Below, in pieces: positions 7,901 through 14,238 of a stretch of 16,473 nucleotides of DNA. The notes under the pieces are model-generated. The model did not search any database. It saw only the letters and a list, made by a program, of their open reading frames with translations, and was not told where the DNA came from. The DNA is from JBNLBS01 sp050303415 (lineage in GTDB: Bacteria > Pseudomonadota > Gammaproteobacteria > Methylococcales > Methylomonadaceae): assembly GCA_050303415.1 (NCBI GenBank), contig JBNLBS010000031.1, positions 1 through 16,473 on the forward strand, written 5' to 3'. A program made the translations under genes and the position numbers. Within the stretch, counting starts at the first letter, position 1, and each line of letters starts with the position of its first letter.

Positions 7901-10485
7901 TCAATGATACGACCAGTTTAATTAGTAATTACCTGTCCAATATTGTATCTGCCCGTGAGCCAATCGACCTTGAACAGGTTCAACCGGCACATCAAATCAC
8001 ACCAACCCTGGCAACCGGTGCCATGAGTCATGGTGCATTATTGGCAGAAGCGCATGAGGCCGTTGCACAAGGTACAAATATTGCCGGCGCCATAAGCAAC
8101 TCGGGTGAAGGGGGTGAACACTCCAGCCGTTTTAATACTTTACGCTCCAGTAAGATCAAACAATTTGCTTCGGGTCGTTTTGGCGTCTGGGCCGGTTATC
8201 TGGCCGATCCCAATATTGAAGAGATTGAAATTAAAATCGCTCAAGGTGCTAAACCCGGTGAAGGCGGTCAGCTTCCTGCGGCTAAAGTTTCGGTTGAAAT
8301 TGCATCTTTGCGTGGTGGCACACCAAAAGTTGAACTGGTCAGCCCGCCGCCTCATCACGACACCTATTCGATTGAGGATTTAGGCCAACTGATTCACGAT
8401 GCCAAAGCAGCCAGAGTAAAAGTGGTGGTCAAACTGGTATCTTCTGAAGGTATTGGCACTATTGCTGTGGGTGTTGCTAAAGCCGGCGCTGATGTCATTA
8501 ACGTTGCCGGCAATACCGGAGGTACCGGTGCAGCCGCTGTGACCAGTCTGAAAAATACCGGGCGCTCACCTGAAATTGGCATAGCAGAAGTGCATCAAGC
8601 ACTTGCCGCTAACGGTTTACGAGACAAAGTGATTTTACGCTGCAGCGCTGCGCACCAAAGCGGCCTGGATGTGGTTAAATCAGCCATTTTAGGTGCTGAT
8701 TCATTTGAATTTGGCACCACCGCTCTGATGATGCTGCGTTGCGTCATGGCTAAAAACTGTAACGTTAAATGTCCGGCTGGCTTAACCACCACTCATGAAG
8801 AATTTAAAGGCGACCCACGCATTCTGGCCCAGTTCTTTATGAACCTGGCACATGAAGTACGTGAAATATTATCCGTATTGGGTTATCGAAGCCTGGGTGA
8901 AATCCGGGGCCAAGCTGATTTACTGCATTTGATTGATCATGAAACCATGATTGGTCAACTGGACTTCCGTCGCCTGCTGGCTCAAGTAGATGTTATTAAG
9001 GTAAACAATCCAATTTACCTGGAAGCTAATTTTGATATTGATACCGCTATTATTAAACAGGTAAAAGCGGAATTAATTGATAATAATGCCGAGCAAGTGA
9101 TTATTGAAGGCGGAGAATACAAGCTGAACAACCGAAATAAAACGGTTGGTGGTCAAACGGCTATCGATATTGAACGACTCCTGCAGTACCAAATAAGCGA
9201 TGAACAACGTCAGGCATCTAAAATCATCTATACCAATCAGCATGGGCGTCATTATTTCGCACCTGACAGTGTGATTGTACGTACCCATGGTTCTGCCGGA
9301 CAAAGTTACGGTGCGTTTAATAATGATGGTATGCGCCTGGAACATACAGGCACCTGTAATGATGGTGTAGGTAAAACATCTTGTGGTGGTACGATTATCG
9401 TCAAATCACCGGGTGGCGGTTCAACTGAAGCCGGTCATAATGTTTTGATCGGTAACTTTGCCCTCTTTGGCGCAACCGGCGGCAAGACTTTCGTTAATGG
9501 TGAAGCCGGTGACCGATTTGCGGTTAGAAATAGCGGTGCTATGGCTGTCGTTGAAGGTGTAGGGGATTTTGCCTGTGAATATATGACCAATGGTGCAGTT
9601 TTAAACCTGGGGAATTTTGGCAAGGGTTTCTGTAACGGTATGTCCGGCGGTAACGCCTACCAATACGATCCAAATAATATTTTGGACGCTCTTTCTGATA
9701 AATCTTCAATTGAGCTGCATAGTTTGACTGAGGACTCAGATACAGCCCGCGCTCATGAAAAGTTTATTCAATATATGCTGGAACAACACGTTGAATACAC
9801 AAACTCGGAAAAAGCAAAAAACATCCTGAATAATTGGGGTAAAGAGCGTAAACACTTTAAATTTGCGATTCCATTATGGTTATATAAAACTCAAACTGCA
9901 CAATTTATTGCTCAAGCGTTAGACCGCAAGGAAATGATTGAAGAGTTATCGATCAATTTTGCCCAACAGCAAATTAAATTAATCAAACAGGGATACCAGA
10001 AACAACAAGCTTTATTTGATGGCGCTATCCCTGCTTATGGCGCAGCAGACTCTGCATTAACTTATAAATTGGTTAATAGTTTTGCAGTTATTGAAACTGC
10101 ACAAAAAATTGCTGCTGAACAGTTAAAACAACAAGCTGCAGCAACCGACCAGACGGCAATCGAACAAGCTATGCAGCATTTGATTAACAAACGTCCTCGT
10201 AAGTTGCAAGATGCTTTGGTTAAAACCATACGCGAAGCCTATAGCAATTATAATGATGAACAGCTTTCATCTCTCTTGGCTGAAAAGCGTCTGAATGATT
10301 ATAAAACTGCATTGGCTGCCAGAGATGTACAAAGTATTTACTCAATTGGTTCAACTGCCTGGATTATCGAACAGGACCAAGTCAATAAAATGGCCTTAGA
10401 CGGTATCCCCTGTATTGATGAATACTTGGCTGGCCTAACCGGTTTAAGCATTGTTCAATCAATGATGGATACACAGGCTGCATAA
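4999..10485 (+). CDS. gltB: Glutamate synthase large subunit, long atypical form
   Basis: The 1828-residue product has all domains of a glutamate synthase alpha subunit, which makes two glutamates from glutamine and 2-oxoglutarate. A 23-residue propeptide precedes Cys24 (S-CGVGF), the expected N-terminal nucleophile of the class II amidotransferase domain (24 to about 410); HTRFSTN (231-237), AHNGE (252-256) and SDS (285-287) are substrate-binding motifs. A central domain (about 455-760) follows, then the FMN synthase domain (about 1000-1300) with SNSGEGGE (1033-1040), KPGEGGQLP (1085-1093) and AGNTGGTG (1170-1177). Cluster cysteines are 1248, 1254 and 1258, and the GXGXG beta-helix spans about 1375-1560. 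It exceeds the usual size of about 1500 through an extra block at about 883-987 and a helical C-terminal extension at about 1635-1828. No gltD follows; the next gene encodes a diflavin reductase, probably its electron donor (inference). Confidence 0.9.
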   Translation: MTTNSQQDNIEQMLYNPDLSQDSCGVGFITHKQSKQTHDLLVKSHEALCTIPHRGGMSAEGIGDGAGVNFDLSLKFFRKITGDNSLEIGQFAVANFFFPENHNNDSLASDLIEKHFKAFNLPIIKWRDVPVDSSVINAAAIKAQLPIKQLIFGRPSDMKEASHEEFERYIQKALLDIEAEGFNNDQLEGFYPLSMSSRTQVYKGRLNSNEVIPYFKDLYDTDHEIHTLFFHTRFSTNTAPATMMAQPFRYMAHNGELNTDKKNRLSENAIARQHNKHIVFPCGQSDSGRLDQTLTRRINEDELDIVTAVLAMMPPAWENDTTLSDDVRAMLEYFSLYEEKNDGPAALIFNDGIRVGARLDRLGLRPLRSVETEDYLAVMSESGQIDFPAEDVLMRGRIEAGGMLYFDHEKRQAFNSHEVMERLAQEKDYKALLKQRSLHLNELPEVALSELCNQHEFTPDQQHTAYSLNQESFKFLLDPMLTSGMEKISAMGYGIAPNALSGAEGGMSRYFSQRFAQVTNPPLDSIRESDGMTLRVALGAKPTFSDEKSKQLVINSPVLQRTQLEQIRRQKDVSVVTIDALYAPHLTDAKANEKALLAALESACQQVEQAARNNVGIIILSDININKEKAAIPAILMIAAANQHMVNKGLRFNSSLIAETGQAASAHDVATILGFGASAICPLSVHNRVITHYPEAEQQKVLDNFQKAVEKSLMKTMGKFGLCTAESYIGGEFFESNYLDTDEAVLKPYFPNIHSSVGGVQFADIAKSATEWHEKAFSIKEEKDIPFLGLFKERQEGAGHTFGNTAVREYINMTDEDILYIPKENRNRAPQASDTAYLDFGYEKRTPEQIDAFGITPAYRSFTKNLYLERDSRPAALRDVVAFPADISDAQNCEEFDRILGKQNLKGNNNYLIRGLKVIQENDVAFTISFTGNNDSERLVQLAQHFNNRFDTTDFSLTVDKKSISVRVNDTTSLISNYLSNIVSAREPIDLEQVQPAHQITPTLATGAMSHGALLAEAHEAVAQGTNIAGAISNSGEGGEHSSRFNTLRSSKIKQFASGRFGVWAGYLADPNIEEIEIKIAQGAKPGEGGQLPAAKVSVEIASLRGGTPKVELVSPPPHHDTYSIEDLGQLIHDAKAARVKVVVKLVSSEGIGTIAVGVAKAGADVINVAGNTGGTGAAAVTSLKNTGRSPEIGIAEVHQALAANGLRDKVILRCSAAHQSGLDVVKSAILGADSFEFGTTALMMLRCVMAKNCNVKCPAGLTTTHEEFKGDPRILAQFFMNLAHEVREILSVLGYRSLGEIRGQADLLHLIDHETMIGQLDFRRLLAQVDVIKVNNPIYLEANFDIDTAIIKQVKAELIDNNAEQVIIEGGEYKLNNRNKTVGGQTAIDIERLLQYQISDEQRQASKIIYTNQHGRHYFAPDSVIVRTHGSAGQSYGAFNNDGMRLEHTGTCNDGVGKTSCGGTIIVKSPGGGSTEAGHNVLIGNFALFGATGGKTFVNGEAGDRFAVRNSGAMAVVEGVGDFACEYMTNGAVLNLGNFGKGFCNGMSGGNAYQYDPNNILDALSDKSSIELHSLTEDSDTARAHEKFIQYMLEQHVEYTNSEKAKNILNNWGKERKHFKFAIPLWLYKTQTAQFIAQALDRKEMIEELSINFAQQQIKLIKQGYQKQQALFDGAIPAYGAADSALTYKLVNSFAVIETAQKIAAEQLKQQAAATDQTAIEQAMQHLINKRPRKLQDALVKTIREAYSNYNDEQLSSLLAEKRLNDYKTALAARDVQSIYSIGSTAWIIEQDQVNKMALDGIPCIDEYLAGLTGLSIVQSMMDTQAA

Positions 10486-10510
10486 TTTACTTGTGCATTT
10501 GATAAAATCA

Positions 10511-10538
10511 CACGCCCATGTTTAAACGCATGGGCGTG
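10511..10538 (+). promoter_or_regulatory. Perfect hairpin between gltB and the diflavin reductase gene
   Basis: CACGCCCATG (10511-10520) and CATGGGCGTG (10529-10538) form a perfect 10-bp GC-rich stem with an 8-nt loop. It begins 26 nt after the gltB stop and is not followed by a T run, so it is not a standard terminator on this strand. It could protect the gltB mRNA end, act as a processing site, or reduce expression of the second gene. Two in-frame ATG codons (10518, 10530) lie within it, which argues against them as start codons. Confidence 0.65.
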
Positions 10539-10568
10539 AATAATAAACATTCAGTTATTCGAAATAAT

Positions 10569-12305
10569 ATGAAAACACCGCATATCCCTCAGGATGCTCC
10601 TTACAGCGAAAATCAGCGAGCATGGTTAAATGGTTTTTTTGCTGGCATGCATACCCATATTGTGCAAAATACCGGTTCCGTTGCTCAGACAGACGCCCGT
10701 GTCATCAATATTTTATATGGTACACAAACCGGTAACTCTGAATCCGTGGCACTCGATGCCGCCAATGTTGCCAAAGCACATGGTTTATCCCCCACTGTTC
10801 AAAGTCTTGATGAAATAGAACTTGAAAACCTGGCACAAATCGAATATCTGCTGCTGATCACCAGTACTTATGGTGAAGGTGAAATGCCAGACAATGCCCA
10901 AATGCTATGGCAAGCCGTTTGTGCTGATAGCGCACCGCAAATGGAAAATATGAAATACTCCGTTCTGGCTTTAGGCGATACCAGTTACGATTTATTCTGT
11001 AAAGCAGGTATAGACTGGGATAACCGCCTAACTGAACTGGGTGCAACACGACTGTACGATCGTACCGATTGCGATGTTGATTTCGAAGAACCGGCCGAAC
11101 GATGGATCTCATCTGTTATTCCGTTAATGTCTGATGGTACGGCCACAACAACCATGGTCGCATCAGCCGATACAGAAAAACCGAAATATAACCGTAAGAA
11201 TCCTTTCCCGGCAAAATTATCTGTTAATAGAGTCCTTACCAGTGAAGACTCATCTAAAGAAACCCGTCATTATGAAATATCAATTGCGGGTTCCGGTTTA
11301 AGCTATGAAGCGGGCGATGCCTTATGCGTAATTCCAAGCAACTGTCCTGAACTGGTTTCAGATATCGTTAAAGCAATTAAATGTACTGGCGAAGAGGATG
11401 AACCGGTTAATGGCGAACTAATGCCCTTATCAGAGGCATTGCGCACTCATTTTGAGATTAAACTGCCTAGCAAGGAGTTACTGGAAGAAATTGCCAAACG
11501 TTCCGGAGACCAGGAGTTAAATTCTCTTCTTGAGTCAGATGATAAAGATAAACTGTCTGATTATCTATGGGGACGTGACACTCTGGACTTATTACTGCAG
11601 TTTCCTACTGTAGAATTTACTGCAGCGGAATTTATAGCATTATTAAAGCCACTTCAACATAGAGCTTACTCAATCTCATCCAGCGGCAAAATGCACCCCG
11701 ATTCAGTGCATTTAACCGTCGCCAGCGTACGCTATGAAAGCTATAACCGGCAACATAAAGGAGTATGCTCGACTTATCTGGCTGACTTGGTGGATAAAGA
11801 AACCGATGTTAATGTATTCTTTACGCCGAACAAAAGCTTTAGAGTACCCGAAGACGATACACTGCCGATGATTATGGTTGGCCCTGGAACGGGTATCGCA
11901 CCTTTCCGTGCCTTCTTGCAGGAACGTGAATTCAGAAAAGCCAACGGAAAAAACTGGTTGTTTTTTGGTGATCGTAATGCGGCAACTGATTTTATCTATC
12001 GCGAAGAAATAGAAGCCATGCAGGAAAGCGGCCTCTTAACTCGCCTGGATTTAGCCTTCTCCCGTGATCAGAAAGAGAAAATTTATGTCCAGGATAGAAT
12101 GCAAGAAAATGGTGCCGAAGTCTTTGCCTGGCTGGAACAAGGCGGATCTTTCTTCGTTTGTGGTGATGCTTACCGTATGGCAAAAGATGTTGATAAAGCC
12201 TTACATGAAATTATTGCCGAACATGGCAATATGAACGAACAGCAAGCCGTTGATTACATCAACCAACTAAAGAAAGAAAAACGTTACGTCAGGGACGTTT
12301 ATTAA
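10569..12305 (+). CDS. CysJ-like diflavin reductase (FMN/FAD/NADPH), possible electron donor to GltB
   Basis: A 578-residue flavoprotein built like the sulfite reductase alpha subunit. After an N-terminal segment with QRAWLNGFFAG comes a flavodoxin domain (about 45-190; FMN loop YGTQTGNSE, 50-58), then a linked FAD domain with RAYSISS (365-371) and GVCSTYL (398-404), then an NADPH domain with GPGTGIAP (438-445), CGDAYRMAKDVD and the terminal RRDVY-like end (RYVRDVY). It moves electrons from NADPH through FAD to FMN. By sequence alone it would be called CysJ, but no cysI is present and it sits 83 nt after gltB where gltD is expected, so it may reduce glutamate synthase (inference). The start is uncertain: in-frame ATGs at 10518 and 10530 and a GTG at 10536 lie in a hairpin; ATG 10569 begins the conserved part. 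None has a clear ribosome binding site. Confidence 0.87.
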   Translation: MKTPHIPQDAPYSENQRAWLNGFFAGMHTHIVQNTGSVAQTDARVINILYGTQTGNSESVALDAANVAKAHGLSPTVQSLDEIELENLAQIEYLLLITSTYGEGEMPDNAQMLWQAVCADSAPQMENMKYSVLALGDTSYDLFCKAGIDWDNRLTELGATRLYDRTDCDVDFEEPAERWISSVIPLMSDGTATTTMVASADTEKPKYNRKNPFPAKLSVNRVLTSEDSSKETRHYEISIAGSGLSYEAGDALCVIPSNCPELVSDIVKAIKCTGEEDEPVNGELMPLSEALRTHFEIKLPSKELLEEIAKRSGDQELNSLLESDDKDKLSDYLWGRDTLDLLLQFPTVEFTAAEFIALLKPLQHRAYSISSSGKMHPDSVHLTVASVRYESYNRQHKGVCSTYLADLVDKETDVNVFFTPNKSFRVPEDDTLPMIMVGPGTGIAPFRAFLQEREFRKANGKNWLFFGDRNAATDFIYREEIEAMQESGLLTRLDLAFSRDQKEKIYVQDRMQENGAEVFAWLEQGGSFFVCGDAYRMAKDVDKALHEIIAEHGNMNEQQAVDYINQLKKEKRYVRDVY

Positions 12306-12321
12306 AAAATCAATACAAACA

Positions 12322-12371
12322 CTGTTCTCTGCCGGATTCTGTCCGGTAGTCAACAGAGCTTATTTATTCAA
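12322..12371. terminator. Possible shared terminator between convergent genes
   Basis: An imperfect hairpin lies in the 77-nt gap between the reductase and the diguanylate cyclase genes: outer stem CTGTT (12322-12326) with AACAG (12352-12356), inner stem GCCGGA (12331-12336) with TCCGGT (12342-12347). On the + strand a broken T-rich stretch follows; on the - strand a TTTTTT run comes about 13-18 nt after the stem. The position suits a bidirectional terminator, but the U tracts are poor. Confidence 0.45.
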
Positions 12372-12382
12372 AAAAAGCTGTG

Positions 12383-13390
12383 TTAAAACAATTCCACCTC
12401 AACTTCGCTACAGGTGTCCTCTATTCCCGGCATCTGCTCAAATAAAATGGTCTGATTACGTCCATTTTCCTTGGCAAAGTACAAGGCTTTATCCGCTCTA
12501 TCCAATAAAGTGGAAGGTAAATCCCCTTTATCGGTGATCTTGGTGGCGCCGATGCTAACTGTAACCTTGCCCACCTCAGGAAAATCATAAGCGGCAACTT
12601 CACACCTAAACCTATTTAAAATATCTTCTCCTTCATCAGCCGAGACATTATTTAAAATAACAACAAACTCTTCCCCACCAAAACGGAATAAATAATCGAT
12701 ATAACGAAACTTTCTTTCCATTAACTGACTGAATCGTAACAAGACTTCGTCACCATATAAATGGCCGAAATTGTCGTTGATCCGTTTAAAGTGGTCTATA
12801 TCTAAAACGGCAACCAAAGAATGTTTATCCGATATGGAGCCTGAGTTTTTTTGTTTACGATAAAGTTCACTGACCTCCAGCAAACGTAATGACAGCGACT
12901 CACGATTTAATAAACTGGTTAACACATCACGTTCTTTTAAATCATGTAAAACGATTTGATTGCGAAATAAGCGCAACAAATTTGTAAATACCTGCTCAAC
13001 AGTGTCAAGCCTGCCTTTAACTACAACAATACGATCAGGTCCGGTTGAATTGGTGATTGCTGACACTAATTCTTTAATACCATTATCATGCTCAATCGTT
13101 ATTACCTCTTCCGATAGATGCTCCAACAAGTAAGCGTAAGGTTGCTCCTTTTCCGTTCGCGTAACATCCAATGGAAATTGCTTGACCAACAAATCTTTAT
13201 TTAAGTTATCTTTTTTTGAATGGGTCTTACCACCATAAACCTCAAATACTGAAACGCTGTCAATAGTAGGAAATGAATTTAATATATCTATAAAAACATG
13301 AGTTAATTCATGATAACTTAACTGTTCTGTTAAAATCCCCGCCCAATCAAAACATTGCTGACTGTCAATTTCTTGCATTAATTCATTCAA
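12383..13390 (-). CDS. Diguanylate cyclase (GGDEF protein) with product-inhibition site
   Basis: A 335-residue cytoplasmic protein with no membrane segment. Residues 1 to about 145 form an N-terminal region of GAF-like size that I cannot assign; it is the probable sensor. A C-terminal GGDEF domain runs from DVLTSLLNR (155-163) through LDIDHFKRIND (196-206; metal ligand Asp197) to the active-site GGEEF at 238-242. Arg229-x-x-Asp232, exactly five residues before GGEEF, fits the I-site that binds c-di-GMP and inhibits the enzyme. It should make cyclic di-GMP from two GTP, influencing motility or biofilm; the signal is unknown. The ATG at 13390 is taken as start; a second in-frame ATG at 13378 is possible, and neither has a strong ribosome binding site. 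The gene has its own promoter and converges on the reductase gene. Confidence 0.9.
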   Translation of the reverse strand: MNELMQEIDSQQCFDWAGILTEQLSYHELTHVFIDILNSFPTIDSVSVFEVYGGKTHSKKDNLNKDLLVKQFPLDVTRTEKEQPYAYLLEHLSEEVITIEHDNGIKELVSAITNSTGPDRIVVVKGRLDTVEQVFTNLLRLFRNQIVLHDLKERDVLTSLLNRESLSLRLLEVSELYRKQKNSGSISDKHSLVAVLDIDHFKRINDNFGHLYGDEVLLRFSQLMERKFRYIDYLFRFGGEEFVVILNNVSADEGEDILNRFRCEVAAYDFPEVGKVTVSIGATKITDKGDLPSTLLDRADKALYFAKENGRNQTILFEQMPGIEDTCSEVEVELF

Positions 13391-13435
13391 CTTCGGTTAG
13401 ATATAATCATATTAACTTATAAAACTTAGGGATTT

Positions 13436-13463
13436 ATTATAATGATAAACAGATTATTGTCAG
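13436..13463 (-). promoter_or_regulatory. Sigma-70 promoter of the diguanylate cyclase gene
   Basis: On the - strand CTGACA (13463-13458) and a perfect TATAAT (13441-13436) are 16 nt apart. This predicts a start near 13429 and a leader of about 40 nt before ATG 13390. It is the best promoter match in the window and separates this gene from the pgsA operon upstream. Confidence 0.6.
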
Positions 13464-13492
13464 TATATAATTACAATTTAAAAAATGTTTTT

Positions 13493-13669
13493 TTAAATCC
13501 ATTCTGTTTTTATTTTTTGACAGCGCTGACATTGAAATACAGTTGTTAATTTACCTTGTTTCACATCAAACTGCTTATCCTTGACGATCAACCATTTATG
13601 AAAACCACTTTTACATAAGGTATTTTTTTTATTATTGCTCTTTTTCTTAAACGGTATAACCTGTCCCAT
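13493..13669 (-). CDS. Small Cys/His protein, probably zinc-binding, unknown function
   Basis: A 58-residue frame (ATG 13669, TAA 13493-13495) five bases after the pgsA stop, so probably translated by coupling. It is too short for many gene callers. The protein begins MGQVIPFKKKSNNKKN, a basic stretch, followed by LCKSGFHKW (Cys19, His24), FDVKQGKL, then FQCQRCQK (Cys47, Cys50). Two pairs of possible ligands, Cys19/His24 and CxxC 47-50, suggest a zinc-ribbon-like fold. The pattern C-x4-H-K-W ... FDVK-G-L ... C-x-R-C reminds me of small conserved hypothetical proteins in other gammaproteobacteria, but I cannot name a family. The high Lys content and lack of a membrane segment suggest a cytoplasmic, perhaps nucleic-acid-contacting protein; that is inference. 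An AT-rich inverted repeat overlaps its end. Confidence 0.72.
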   Translation of the reverse strand: MGQVIPFKKKSNNKKNTLCKSGFHKWLIVKDKQFDVKQGKLTTVFQCQRCQKIKTEWI

Positions 13670-13674
13670 GACAT

Positions 13675-14238
13675 TTAATCTTTGGCTATCACATCAATTG
13701 CAGCACGCAAATAATTGATCATTGACCACAAAGTCAAAATAGCCGCCAGATACATCAGTACATATCCAATAGTGTTAATCGGTAACCCTTTAAAATCCTG
13801 ATTAAACAAGAGTAAACCTATGGAAATCATTTGCACACTGGTTTTCCACTTACCAAGCTGAGAGACTTTAACCGTCGCTCTTTGGCCGATCTCAGCCATC
13901 CATTCCCGAAGCGATGCAATGGTAATCTCCCGACCAATAATAATAGCCGCCGGTAATGTCATATAGAGACTGTTTTCCTGCTGAACAATCAGTACCAGCA
14001 CAAAAGCGACCATCAACTTATCAGCCACCGGGTCCAAAAAGGCGCCAAATGGGGTTTCCATTTTGAGTTTTCTGGCTAAATAACCATCCAGCCAGTCGGT
14101 GATACCCGCAATAATAAAAACGATTGTGCAGGCTATATTGGAATATTGCCAGGGCAGATAAAACAGCACGGCTAATAAAGGGATAAAAATAATCCGTAGA
14201 AAGGTTAAATATGTTGGTATTGTTAATTTAAGTGCCAT
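13675..14238 (-). CDS. pgsA: CDP-diacylglycerol-glycerol-3-phosphate 3-phosphatidyltransferase
   Basis: A 187-residue integral membrane enzyme of the CDP-alcohol phosphatidyltransferase family, making phosphatidylglycerophosphate from CDP-diacylglycerol and glycerol 3-phosphate, the committed step to phosphatidylglycerol and cardiolipin. The family signature D-x2-DG-x2-AR-x8-G-x3-D-x3-D is complete: Asp48, Asp51, Gly52, Ala55, Arg56, Gly65, Asp69, Asp73. Hydrophobic helices run through the chain (about 12-30, 35-47, 75-87, 94-102, 135-146, 157-176). The length is normal. Its ATG lies inside the end of uvrC, the two genes overlapping by 11 nt, so translation is probably coupled. The uvrC-pgsA order is common in proteobacteria. 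Confidence 0.95.
   Translation of the reverse strand: MALKLTIPTYLTFLRIIFIPLLAVLFYLPWQYSNIACTIVFIIAGITDWLDGYLARKLKMETPFGAFLDPVADKLMVAFVLVLIVQQENSLYMTLPAAIIIGREITIASLREWMAEIGQRATVKVSQLGKWKTSVQMISIGLLLFNQDFKGLPINTIGYVLMYLAAILTLWSMINYLRAAIDVIAKD

Noticed and set aside
10569..12305. Assigning the diflavin reductase firmly as CysJ of sulfite reductase
   Set aside because: The sequence fits CysJ, but no CysI is nearby and the gene follows gltB directly. The symbol is left empty because the partner cannot be decided from the window.
13475..13498. AT-rich inverted repeat (ATTTAAAAAA / TTTTTTTAAAT) as a terminator for the pgsA operon
   Set aside because: The stem has no GC pairs and only a two-base loop, so it is probably base-composition noise.
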